Of a DNA stretch of 64,000 nucleotides, positions 1-10,500 are shown in pieces. The number at the start of each line of letters is the position of its first letter. Position 1 is the first letter of the stretch. The notes below the pieces were generated by a model, which was not told the origin of the DNA, searched no databases, and saw nothing but the letters and a program-made list of their open reading frames with translations. This DNA comes from Amoebophrya sp. A120 (taxonomy: Eukaryota; Sar; Dinophyceae; Syndiniales; Amoebophryaceae), in NCBI GenBank assembly GCA_905178155.1, contig CAJINV010000009.1:3723556-3787555 (forward strand). The letters are read 5' to 3'. Position numbers and translations under genes: made by a program.

Positions 1-540
1 GAGAGGTCAAAAAGAGGTGAAAAGAGGTCAAAAAGAGGTCCACAGAGGTGGAGAGGTGGCGCGGGAGGTCATTCGGGAGGGTGGCCGAGAGGTGGCGCGA
101 GTATAGCCAGCCGAACCGGTCGCCCTAAAGCCGCGCCTATGGGGGACGGAGGTGGCCGAGAGGGTCGGGAGAGGGTAAGCGAGAGGGGGACAGAGGTGCC
201 GAGAGGTTGCGCGAATAAGGGCGAACCTCTCGCGCACCCTCTGGGCCCCCTCTCGGCCACCTCTGTAGACCTCTACCGGCGAGTATAGCCGGATTATTAG
301 CAACACCTCTCGGGAAGGGCCAAAAAGAGGGCTTGCGAGAGGGTAAAAAAGAACCGAACCCGCCCGGCACGAGGCCGATTTTGGTGGGGCTGTTTCATGG
401 CGCAGGCCCACACCTCTCGCGCTACCCTCCCGCGCACCCTCTCGCGCACCCTCTCGCGGGCCCTCTCGCGCGACCCTCTCGCGCTAACCGCTCGCGCCAG
501 CAGTTTCCGCCGGGATGGGAAGCCAGTTGGGCGGGGGCGG
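1..540. repeat. degenerate GAGAGGT/ACCTCTC short-repeat tract
   Basis: Short imperfect repeats of GAGAGGT with variable 3-10 base spacers run from 1 to about 200. The reverse complement (CCTCTCGCGC and variants) runs from about 225 to 500. The tract is strongly GC-rich, unlike the rest of the window. All reading frames here follow from the repeat and none looks like a gene. Confidence 0.7.
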
Positions 541-837
541 GTGTGTGTGTGATCAACAAAGGGCAGCGCGGTCCGAGTTCTGCTTCGGCACCGATGCCGA
601 GGCGGCTTCTCTTCGCCCCCAAGCTTCGCTGCAGCTGCTCCCTGCGCATAGCGCCTGAAGGCGCGGGAAGCGCGCAGGAGGCCCTGCGGGTTGACATGGC
701 GCAAACCGGCGCCGATATTTCCTTCGATCTGTCACGCTGTCCGTAAAGCCCTGTCGCTGTGGCCCGATCCGCAAATAGTCCTGCCCCGCCCCAACAGCCT
801 TGCGCCCCGGCGTCAGCCGGGGCATGGCTGGTCTGTA
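541..837. other. GC-rich stretch of foreign composition, no gene supported
   Basis: This is GC-rich unique sequence with a bacterial feel, containing a CCCCGGCGTCAGCCGGGG hairpin near 807-824. It ends abruptly where introner family B homology begins. It could be a bacterial fragment, an assembly join or a real repeat; the sequence alone does not decide. Confidence 0.4.
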
Positions 838-1077
838 TTATGCATATAAATGCGACGCAAGAAGCGACTCTATTGCAGAGGATGCAAGACAGGCGGACTA
901 TACGTCCTGGAGCTGCTCTTTTCCCTGAAACGCATGACAGATTCGCTTCCAGGACTACAGAAAAGATCTGCCATGCGCCGACTATATGAAGCTGTGGGGC
1001 CGCGCTGTCTGGTACTTATCGACTTTGCGCATCACAAATTTCTCGATTTGGTCGATTTCGATTGTCGCACTCCCATA
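838..1077 (+). mobile_element. truncated introner, family B
   Basis: The interior and right end match family B, including the right TIR ending in TCCCATA. The left TIR (about 35 bp) is missing and replaced by the GC-rich upstream sequence. No left TSD partner for the CTAGC at 1078-1082 is visible. The exon that should lie upstream is therefore lost or lies elsewhere. Confidence 0.75.
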
Positions 1078-4000
1078 CTAGCAGCACAGCTCCGCAGCGA
1101 GACGGAGAGCGGTTTGGAGAAAATTCGGGCGGAGCAGGACAGCCGGCTTGCCAAAGCGAAAAACGAGACCGAGGAAAAGCTCTCCCAGTTGCAAACAAAA
1201 CTTAAGGCGTTATCTACTGCAAATATGTCTGGGTCTGGACAAAGAGTGCCAGACTTGTCATGCAGGTTTTCCATGACCCATGAGGTCTGATATGTAGGAC
1301 ATAGCATGACAGATTCTGTGATAGTTCTATGATGCCTATTCTGCATGAGAAACTGCATCTCGATTAGGTTACAAGTGGACAGCTTTTGGCAATCATGCAA
1401 CACAGGTTTTTACATGATTCAGATTTAGCATGACAAGTTCCAACCTTCCAGACCCAGACATATTTGCAATGCATAGGCGTATGTGAAGGAGCAACTTTCA
1501 TCGTCAACATCTGGATCTGCCACGACTACACCTCATGCGGCATTGCAATCAGCAACTGGTTACTCTAAGTAAAAATGTCCCCACTCCAGAGTTGTCATGC
1601 AACTTCTGCATGCCAAAAATAAAAAGTTCCTCATGCGGAGGAACGATGAGAGCCACTTTCTAGTTGTGTTCATTTGGAACTTGTAATGCTAGAATCAGCA
1701 TGATACGCTAGATCTGTCGTGATGCTTCGGAAGTAGCTTCTAAGCAGAATTTTTACACTACAGGGACAAGCTTGTCATGCGAAACAACCAAAGCTGGCTG
1801 ATTTGTCTAGCAGATTTTACATCTTGACTCTGGTGTGGGAACATTTTTACTCAGGATGCTGGTGGAATTTCGACCGCCTCGTCTTCATCCTCGGCAGGCA
1901 GCTGCGCACAGCCAGTATAAAAGTGCACAACTCCCCTTCGTTCTCATCTCTCATGCAAAATACCAAACCCACGCTTTTCCTCATGTCACTCTTATGCATG
2001 ACAAGTTGTGGTCGCCCAAATTTTGCACTACACTCCAGTGCAAATTTGTCATGCAAAACCGGCACTCTAGTGATGCTTGCATTGCCATTTATGCTACGTA
2101 TACAAATGAGGGGGAGGCGGGGGAGTTGTGCACTGTCATAGCCAGCACTGGGCCAACATGATCTACTTCAACAAATCGACCACTCGGTATGAAAGTGTCA
2201 GAATCGAAATTGACAAAGTCGAAAAATTTGTGATGCATGAAATCGATACCAGTTGGAGCCTCAGTTTCCCACTGGCGCATGACAAATTTCGGGAGCACCC
2301 AAATCCAGTCTGTCATGCTGTTTGGACAAAGGAGGCTGCTCCTTTCATGCTACTCTGGCAGCACATTGCATACCCCTAAACAGGCTTGCAATCGGTCTCA
2401 TTTGCCTGCTCCCCAATACAGGCCTTCAGTGCCCTACATTTTATGCATCACAAGTTTTTCGATTTTGGCGATTTCGATCCTGACACATCCATACTCGGAA
2501 CGTCGACTTGAGAGCCAAATCACGACAGCTCTGCAGAAGCGAATCGAGCAGCAGCTGCTGCCGAGTCAGGAAGAAAAGATTTTGGAAAACGTGAAAACGG
2601 TGATACAAAAGTCCCAAGATCTTTTGCAGGAGGAGCTGAAAGACGAGTTCCGGGAAGAATTGAAGGAGTCGTGTGAACTTTTGGCGGAGGTATTCACTGC
2701 AAATATGTCTTGGTCTGGAAGGGTTGAGCTTTGAACTTGTAATGCTGTCCGCGGATTCTGAAAAATTGTATTGCATGAGCAGGAAGAAGAGTCCAGCTCT
2801 TGGCACTCGGAGAGGGCATTTCTCATGCGTGATAAGCGTCAAGGAACCTTCAAAAAATCTGTGATGCTAGGACCTGCTGCATCACAGACCTCATAGGCGG
2901 TCATGTAAAATGTGCATGACAAACCCCGACTCTTTTGCAGTTGATAGGAGGACCTGTCTGACCAGTTTCAGAAAATGGAGGACGAGTACGCCGATAAGAT
3001 GGAGCAATTTATCCTGTGCAAAAGTATCGCACTCCTGTTGCAATCATGCATTACAACTCTTTTTTTTTAGGTAAATTCGCATCACAATTTTTACTTCTCA
3101 TGCTGAGGAAATTTGTAATGCATTTGTACGAGTACTACGATACTGTTGCAGTCCATAGAATTAGCGTCTCGGCTAGAAGAAGCGCGAAAGGAGCTGGCCG
3201 CAGCAAATCAACATGGGTACTGAAATATGATGTTTTTTTGTTGAAGTCTAAGAGCAAGATGAAGCTGACGCTGTTCTTGAGGAATTCTGCACGTGCAGAA
3301 AAACGACCAGATGAAAGCTCCGTGAAATATTAAAGGAGCCACAACCAACATTTCGTTTACTTTTACGTCCCAGCTACAGCTCCTCATCGTCTTCTTTGTT
3401 GTTCTGGAGGCATAATTTTACATTGCGCATTTTGTGATACAAACATTTTGTTTTCCGCACGACCACGGTCTCATCTCTTCAGGTCCTCGTGCACAGCACC
3501 AGTAGACAAGGGCACTAATATCAGCAGGGGAGAGGTTGTACATGACGATGTTGCATCCCTATCTGAGATGAACAACTCCAAGACCTGGATCCAGGCCGAG
3601 GTGCAACAGTGTCTGAAGTATGCAATACAAATTTCCCGTACATGTACGACATGCATCACAAATTTCAGCTACTTAGAAGAAGCAACTACTTGTCATGCTG
3701 GCTAAGATTGCGAGCAAATCTTGTCATGCAGAGACAGTATTTGTACCTCTGTGTGCGGGAAATTTGCTGTGCATATGAAGCAGGTGTCGCTGCAAGACCT
3801 GGTATGGATTGTAAAAATGTCTGGGTCTGGAAAATTGCAACTTGTCATGCTGTCTTTGGATCCCAAAAAAATCTGTATTGCGTGACCAGCAACAGGGGTC
3901 CAGTTTGTGTTACGCGGAGAGGGCATTTGTCATGCGGAATAGGCATCAGGAAGCCCTCGAAAAATCTGTGATGCTAGATCATGCATTAAGTACATGAATC

Positions 4001-5228
4001 GTGGATCACACAAAATATGCATCACAAATCCCGGAATCTTCCAGACCCAGACATTTTTACATTTGATACCTGGACTTCGAGACCAAAATCGAGCAACACG
4101 TCCTATCCACCCTGGAACAGAACCTGGAGCAGAAACTCCTGACGAAGCTGGATGATATTTTAACGGAAAAGATGGAGCAAGGCTTTGACCAACTGGTGTC
4201 GAAGTTTGAACTAGACAAAATAGCCGCTGCTGCGGCTGCTGCATCCTCTTCGAAGAACACACAGAACAAGCTTGATGGTCTTGTCGAAAGCGGCGGCGCA
4301 GATGTAGACGCAGTAGAGCGAGTACAAGCTGCTGAAAAACTAAAACAGGAAGAGAGGCTCACCGAGTTGAGCAAGCAACTAGAGGAGAAAATGGAGGAGA
4401 AGATGCAGTACCTGCGTGAGTGGGTGGTGGAGAACGGAGTTGGAGGGAGTGCCAACGGTCGTGGGCCCACCACCAGCCAACAGCTCTCTTCCTCTACTTC
4501 GTCGCCCACGACTATGGAAGCGTCAGGTTTGAAATCGTCAAAGTTGAAATAGGTTGCCATGCATAAAGAGCAGCCCTCAAAGTGCCTGTCATGTAGAGTA
4601 GGCAAGTGAGGCAGATTGTAAGCCTGTTGAGGAGTAGAAACTGAGCTGCGTAACGTTGCATGACAAAAGGCGGCTTTCTTACCTAAACAGCATGACAAAC
4701 TGGATTCCGGCGGTACCTAAATTTGTCATGCGCCACTTGGAAACTGGGTCACAACTTTCATCCATTTTATGCATTACAAGTTATTTCAACTTCGTCGATT
4801 TCAATCCTGACACATCCATAACGACGGCCGCCACCTCGTCGCCAAGCAGAGACAAGGAGTACCTGAAAGACCTGTGGGAATCCATGGGACAGCTGGCGTC
4901 CCGGCTGACCGACATGCAGCTGGTGTTGGATACCTACCTCCCGAAAAACGCAAACAACTCCATCAAGCAACTAAGCTGCAACTCGCCGAGTGACGCGGTG
5001 CTGGAGTCTCCCGTGATAAGAACTGCGGCTGGTGGTGGCATGTCAAAGTCTACCGGAAAGAAGCCGAACTACCGAAACGGTTGCGCGGGTGGAGTTGCGG
5101 GCGGGGAAAGCGGGCAACCGCTGCTAGAAAACAGGGACGGAATATCGAGGGACCGAGGCGTGAAAAAGTTGATGACTGCAACGTCGCGGCTTTACCACCC
5201 CGGGACGATGCGGGGAAACGTTTCCTAG
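1078..5228 (+). CDS. coiled-coil protein, 5' partial, interrupted by 9 introners
   Basis: I do not recognise the family. After removal of nine introners and one GT-AG intron (3217-3482), 1611 nt remain: 536 residues ending at TAG 5226-5228. The protein is mostly charged, heptad-like coiled coil (Glu/Lys/Gln-rich stretches at about residues 1-40, 90-200 and 240-330), with a Ser/Thr/Ala-rich linker near 45-75 and an alanine run near 300. The last 180 residues are low in secondary-structure signal and end in a Gly/Lys/Arg-rich tail. There are no membrane segments and no catalytic motif. A cytoskeletal or scaffold role is plausible but only inferred. The first exon seen begins right after a truncated introner, so the true start lies outside this sequence or was lost at the junction near 838. 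Confidence 0.8.
1211..1475 (+). mobile_element. introner, family A (subtype TGCAAATATG)
   Basis: 265 bp, TSD GGCGT on both sides. Removal joins TKLKA to YVKEQL in the coiled-coil gene. Confidence 0.93.
1561..1858 (+). mobile_element. introner, family D
   Basis: 298 bp, TSD CTGGT on both sides. The right end is GGATG rather than GGATA. Removal joins QSATG to GISTA. Confidence 0.92.
1916..2140 (+). mobile_element. introner, family E
   Basis: 225 bp, TSD GCCAG on both sides. The TIR is of the GTGCACAACTCCCC type. Removal joins CAQP to ALGQH. Confidence 0.94.
2188..2493 (+). mobile_element. introner, family B
   Basis: 306 bp, TSD CTCGG on both sides. Removal joins QIDHS to ERRLE. Confidence 0.94.
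2691..2946 (+). mobile_element. introner, family A (subtype TGCAAATATG)
   Basis: 256 bp, TSD GGAGG on both sides. The left half carries TGTCTTGGTCTGG, a variant of the family core. Removal joins LLAE to DLSDQ. Confidence 0.93.
3010..3157 (+). mobile_element. introner, family C
   Basis: 148 bp, TSD CAATT/GAATT (one mismatch). The TIR is TATCCTGTGCAAAAGTATCG. Removal joins KMEQ to LASRL. Confidence 0.92.
3217..3482 (+). other. ordinary GT-AG intron
   Basis: 266 bp, starts GTACTG and ends CTCTTCAG. It has no TIR or TSD. Removal joins ANQHG to SSCTAP in frame. Confidence 0.75.
3619..3775 (+). mobile_element. introner, family G
   Basis: 157 bp, TSD TGAAG on both sides. The TIR is TATGCAATACAAATTTCCCG. 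Removal joins QQCLK to QVSLQ. Confidence 0.94.
3803..4068 (+). mobile_element. introner, family A
   Basis: 266 bp, TSD CCTGG on both sides. Removal joins LQDL to DFETK. Confidence 0.94.
4513..4820 (+). mobile_element. introner, family B
   Basis: 308 bp, TSD ACGAC on both sides. Removal joins TSSPT to TAATS. Confidence 0.95.
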
Positions 5229-7541
5229 CTGCTGATTCTGTGCTGGTAGATTATGATGATGTCGGCGTTTTTTTAAGATACTTTGGATGTCGATGTTTTT
5301 GTTTCTGCTTCGTGGCGGGAATTCGTCGACGAAAACTGGACGTAGATCCTCCGTGATGTTGGTCGAAACTACGTACTCGTCATTTCTCAAGCGTCGACTT
5401 GAAAAACAACGCTTCTCGATGTTGAACGTCACGTGGTATGTGATAGCTGCTGGGAAGGGAAGAAATTTTTGATTGTAGTGACCTCTTTCAATCATACATC
5501 TAATGACTTTATTTTTCAGCTCCACTTCTGCAACTGCAAAGCGACGCTCGTTTCTTTCTTTATTCTGCCCACAGCGTCGGCGCGTTTGTTTCTTCATTAA
5601 ACCTAGTGATCGGCGAACAAGCTGAAGTTCAAAAGATTATAGCGATAATATGTCTTCTAGTTCTATGTGCTTTACTATTCTATAATCCGATAGCTTTTTC
5701 TCGAGAACACAGCAAGCAGCGAGCAAGAGTGATATGATTATATACGTAGTTTTTATACAACCTTTATTGAAGTTTCTAACCACGACGACTGGTGGCCGCG
5801 ATGGCAAAGCCACGCGATGTTGCCACTAGCTACGTAGCATTGATGGTTTTTTTACACAAGAACAGATCAGGCACAGTGCCAATTTATCCACATAGATAGC
5901 ACCTACAAAATCAATTTCAATTTTGCTTTTGCAGTTTTAGAGATTTTGCCGTGATCTCGAGGATCACAAGATTACTCCTTCGACCATGTTGTACTATTGT
6001 ATTCAGCATCAGCTTTGCTGATTTTAGTAGACGCTGACTTCTATTTGATGTGTACTACCCGAGGATTTGCTGGCTTGCCCTTCTCAAAGAGTGAGCGACC
6101 AGCAATAACAGGCAATGTTTTTATTATCCACGAAAATAGTCTTGCACTTCCACTTGCTAGAGCTAGTACTAATGTCGGGGTCTGTATTTGCAGTAGCCCC
6201 CTCTTGTTTTTTACAGAGATGTTGTGAAAAGATGGGACGAAGACGAACAAGAATTCATCTTCGTGAAAGCTTGATGATTGCAAATTCGAGGACGGCAAGC
6301 ACGCAGCTTTTACCTTACTATGATACGTTTCCTACTTGGGTTGTTTCAAGTTCTTCAAGATTCAACTTCTCTCTAGAGTCACACGACATGATCCCGCTGT
6401 GGCCGACCAGGAATCGCGCAACAAGAGCCTAATCTCGTACGGGTATGGTTTCTTGTTTTGAGATGTAAGTAGCAGGGGCGCGTCAGGATCTATTTCTATG
6501 TACTATCCAGCATCTTCGTGGTCGCCCTTGACCTTGTCCTTTTCGTCTAGGAGAATTTTATTAGTGCCCCCATGCGAATGTTGTCGTCATCGTGCTCGCC
6601 GTGCTCGTGCAAAATTTTTCGTTGTTTCGTCCCTCTGTCTCGTGCAGCGCGTTTTAGTCGTTTCATTTGGAAGCAAGAATATAGATAGTAGGTAACAAAA
6701 ACAGAAACAGCGCAACGAAGTTCGTTTAATTTGAGCAAGCCAATGGTCGTGATGTGCTTTCAGGTCTCTGTCTACAGTTCGATCCTCCGATAAATCAAAT
6801 TACGAACACAGACGCCAGTGGTGCTGCACGATCCCGCATGATTTTCAGGTTCCCCCTGCGCTCCAGATTGCTCAACAACTCAATCACAAGACAACTTCAT
6901 TTGATTTTAATGCCTAAGTATTTCATGTTGCTACTATACTTCGCAACTACTTATTAGTTTTCCTCTTTTTTGCCAGTGAGTGGGTGAGAAGTGAGTCACT
7001 TACACTTTATATGTTCAGATCCATGTCCGGCAGTTCTAGATTGTAAAAAAAAGTTTTTGCTAGTATCTCTGCATCTCGGTCATCATGATGGCGGGCAATA
7101 AAGAAGTTGTACTTGTAGCTGTAGGGCCGCAGCCATGCCGTAGCGTTGGACGAAAACCAAATGCAAAAGTACACCACATTTTGGCCGCCAAGACAAGGTC
7201 AAGGAAGGAAGTAAGTCAGTAATGTAAGTTGTAGTCCAATACAACTAGAAACGGAAACCTCAAGTAGAACATTATTTATCGCACTCCGATTTTACTACCA
7301 CCTTTGAGAATTATTTTTTGACGAGATTACTTCCACGCACGCACCACGCTGCTAGGAGATTTCCATTTCTCCCACGAGATGAACCTCCATCAATTTCAAT
7401 GGAAAAAAAAACGCACCTTTGGTCGTCCAGCACCACATACGGTACTAGCAGCACTTCTCCGTCACCAGTAGAGGCACGACCCTCCACCGGGCAGCTTGGA
7501 CTAGATCCTCCAGCAGCAGCACTACAACGAACCGCAGCACC
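5229..7541. other. intergenic, nothing recognised
   Basis: 2.3 kb between the coiled-coil gene and the giant membrane-protein gene. It holds no introner, no convincing ORF, and no tRNA or rRNA signature. Short ORFs on either strand lack homology and composition support. Confidence 0.6.
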
Positions 7542-10500
7542 ATGGTGGTGATCCCGGATTTGCTCGGGCCGACCGCGGCTTTTCTGGCGGCCCAGGTGGG
7601 GTGGGAGGGGTTGAAGGATGTGTTTCAGTACAATCGCTCGCTGTACCAGTTCGACGCCAGTATGGCCCAGGCCACGCAAAACCAGCGGTTTTTTGCGCGC
7701 AAGGAGTGGATCTGGCTGTACCGGGAAGACATCGCGAATCTCGTGGGGCTATCAAATGTAAAAATGTCTGGGTCTGGAAGAATGCAACTCGTGATGCTGC
7801 GTTTCGATGTCCAAAAAATTTGTGTTGCATGAGCAGCAAAAGGAATCTAATTTTTGCTACGCGGAGAGGGCATTTGTCATGCGGAATGGGCATCAAGAAT
7901 CCCTCAAAAAACCTGTTGTGCTAGGGCATGCATTACAGGCGTCATGGGTCATGAGAAATATGCATGACAAATGTTGCATTCTTCCAGACCCAGACATTTT
8001 TGCATTTGATAGGGGCTGACCACCCAGAAGATGTCGCTCTATGGAAGCGTCAGGATCGAAATCGTCAAAGTTGAAATAGTTTGTGACGCATAAAATGCAA
8101 CGCAGAAATTGCCTCTATTGCAGAGGACGCAAGAAGGGAGGCAGATTGTAAGCCTGTAGCTGCGGGGTAGAAAGTAGAGAGCTGCTATAGTAGCATGACA
8201 AAAGGCGTCTTTCTTACCCAAGCCGCATTACAAGCTGGATTTCGGCTCTACCCAAATTTGTCATGCGCCACTTGAAAACTAGGCGCCAACTGGTATCCGT
8301 TTTATGCATGACAAACTATTTCAACTTTGGCGATTTCGATCCTGGCACTCCCATACGCTCTACACCCTGTTCATTACCATCCAGCTGGCGTTCGTTGGCG
8401 GCATGTTTGTGGATTCCTCCATTATCAAGGGAAAAAACTGTTTCACTGTGATGGCTTTGCAAGATCTGCATCACAAGTTTGTTACACATGACACAGAAAA
8501 TTTGCCATGCGCGCTTCCAAAGGGAAAACACGCCTAAAAATCCAATGTCTTGCAGGTGTAGCAAGACAAATCGTTCTGTGCTCCATTCTATGCATCACAA
8601 GTTCACAGTGAAGCAGTTTTTTCTTGCGATATCCATGTTAAAAGCGGTAGTGGTGATCTGGCAGGGGCCGAACAAACCGATTCTGGATTTGCAGCTTCGG
8701 TATGCCTTGGAAATATGCTGTCTGGGAGGTGGTGGTCCTCAGAATGATGAAATTTGTGTTGCTGTTGATACTCGCATCATGATGATCTGCTCAGAGTACT
8801 AGCCGCTTGACGCTTGTACTGCATAACAAACCTCCTGCAGAAGAACTTTATTTGCGAAGTTTGTTCGTGATGTTGTTTGATTTTTTTATGCAGATGTTGT
8901 CGAGTCAATGTCAATGTCACGCTCAAGATGACCTCCATTCGCACGTGGCAATGGCCTTTTGGCTTCCAGTACGACAAAAAGCACCAGGCCGAGACTCGTA
9001 TTCTTGCGTCGCAGATGATCTTGAAATGATCTTGCGTCAGAAATGATCTTCTTGCAGACAACCGCCGCCCAGCTGACAGCAGATTTGCAATGCATAATCG
9101 AACAGACACGACGATTCCGCTTTTTCCGACCTCGCTGATTTTTCCCTTCGCGTTGTCCCTCACATCGGCGATTCTATTTTCCCTTCTCGCCCTCTATTTC
9201 GCGATCTTCGCAACAGTGGTCGCGAACACGTGTGGCACGACGTTGTCCCTCCAAAGTCGCATTCTCCGGGACATCCCCACCGGAAGCGAAATTGACGCGG
9301 CGCGACGGAATTTACAAGATTTCGAGCAGCGGGCGCTGGCCGCGCCACAGACCAGCGGAGACCAGGAAGGCGGGAAGCAGGCGCCCGCGACTTTGTTCCG
9401 ACTGCCGTTCAGCGATCGGTTTCTGCGCGGGTTTCCGCAAGTGCAGAGCCTCTTTGGCCGGCATATGGCGTTCTCAAACGTTACATTCTCAACTGTTGCA
9501 TGCATTTGTCATGCAAAAATACCATAAACAACCACACGGCCGAGCGGCTTGGCATGACAAAGCTTCGAAGGGCTAAACAGCATCTGAAACTGTGTCAAAT
9601 CTGTAATGCAAAAGTTGGAAGATCCTGCCTTTCACTTTCGCTGTTCTTGCATTACAAATTCATGTAACAGTTGAGAATGTAACAGTTGAGAGTCCCATAC
9701 GGCAGAAGCGGGCGTTCTACCTGCAGGCGGACCCTTTGGAGCACTACTACCTAAACGAGTACCTGGAAGAGCAGGCGCGTAAGCAAGTGCTGGAAGACCG
9801 AGCGGCCGGTCGTGGAGAGGTCGATGACGGAACCGGCAGGATATTCGATTCAGCGAACAACAGGATTGATGCGAAAAATGCACCTACTACAACTGTAAAA
9901 GACAGAGCACCAGCACGCGGAGAAGGGGAGATGAGAACCACGTCAGATGTTGATGTTGAGGGAACAACTACACTGGAACAACAACACGACAACGAAAAAG
10001 AAGCAAGACCACCAGCAGGACCATCTTCGCATGTCGCCGCCGCCCTTCCCCGCCGGCGCCCCGAGGGCGAAGTTGTGCGACTCGCGGGCCGGGATCGGTA
10101 CCACCTAAATGACCCCTCGCATGTATGACTTGCTCAAGCGTTACAATCTCAAACGTTACGAATAAAATCTGGAATTTGTGTTGCATGATGAGCATGACAG
10201 ACTCGCATAGCGTTCCACCTTTTGCAATACGAATTTCGCCTGATTGTAGTGGTGTTTCGGGCTCCGGAACTTGTCATGCGCAAGCCTATGAGAGTTGGTC
10301 AGATCATGTACTCTTGCATCACAGATTGCCATATTCTATTGCAACGTTTGAGATTGTAACACCTGAGCTGGTTATAGCATGCCATGACGGGCGCCGAAAT
10401 CCTGCGGAGGACGAGGGTCGACGAGGAGGAGAACCTCGCGCAGGGCAGGACGCAGGTGTACCTGAGACCCATTGACTTTGACTTGGCACAGCAGCGGGAC

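Noticed and set aside
4057-4698. 213-codon ORF on the - strand
   Set aside because: Antisense shadow of the coiled-coil gene and two introners.
5124-5597. 157-codon ORF on the - strand
   Set aside because: It overlaps the 3' end of the coiled-coil gene; no domain, and composition matches intergenic DNA.
7758-8013. Canonical GTAAAA donors inside the TIRs of families A, D and O
   Set aside because: For most copies, use of GTAAAA with any nearby AG adds bases that break the frame, and families B, C, E and G have no such donor. It works only by chance where the TSD starts with G, as here.
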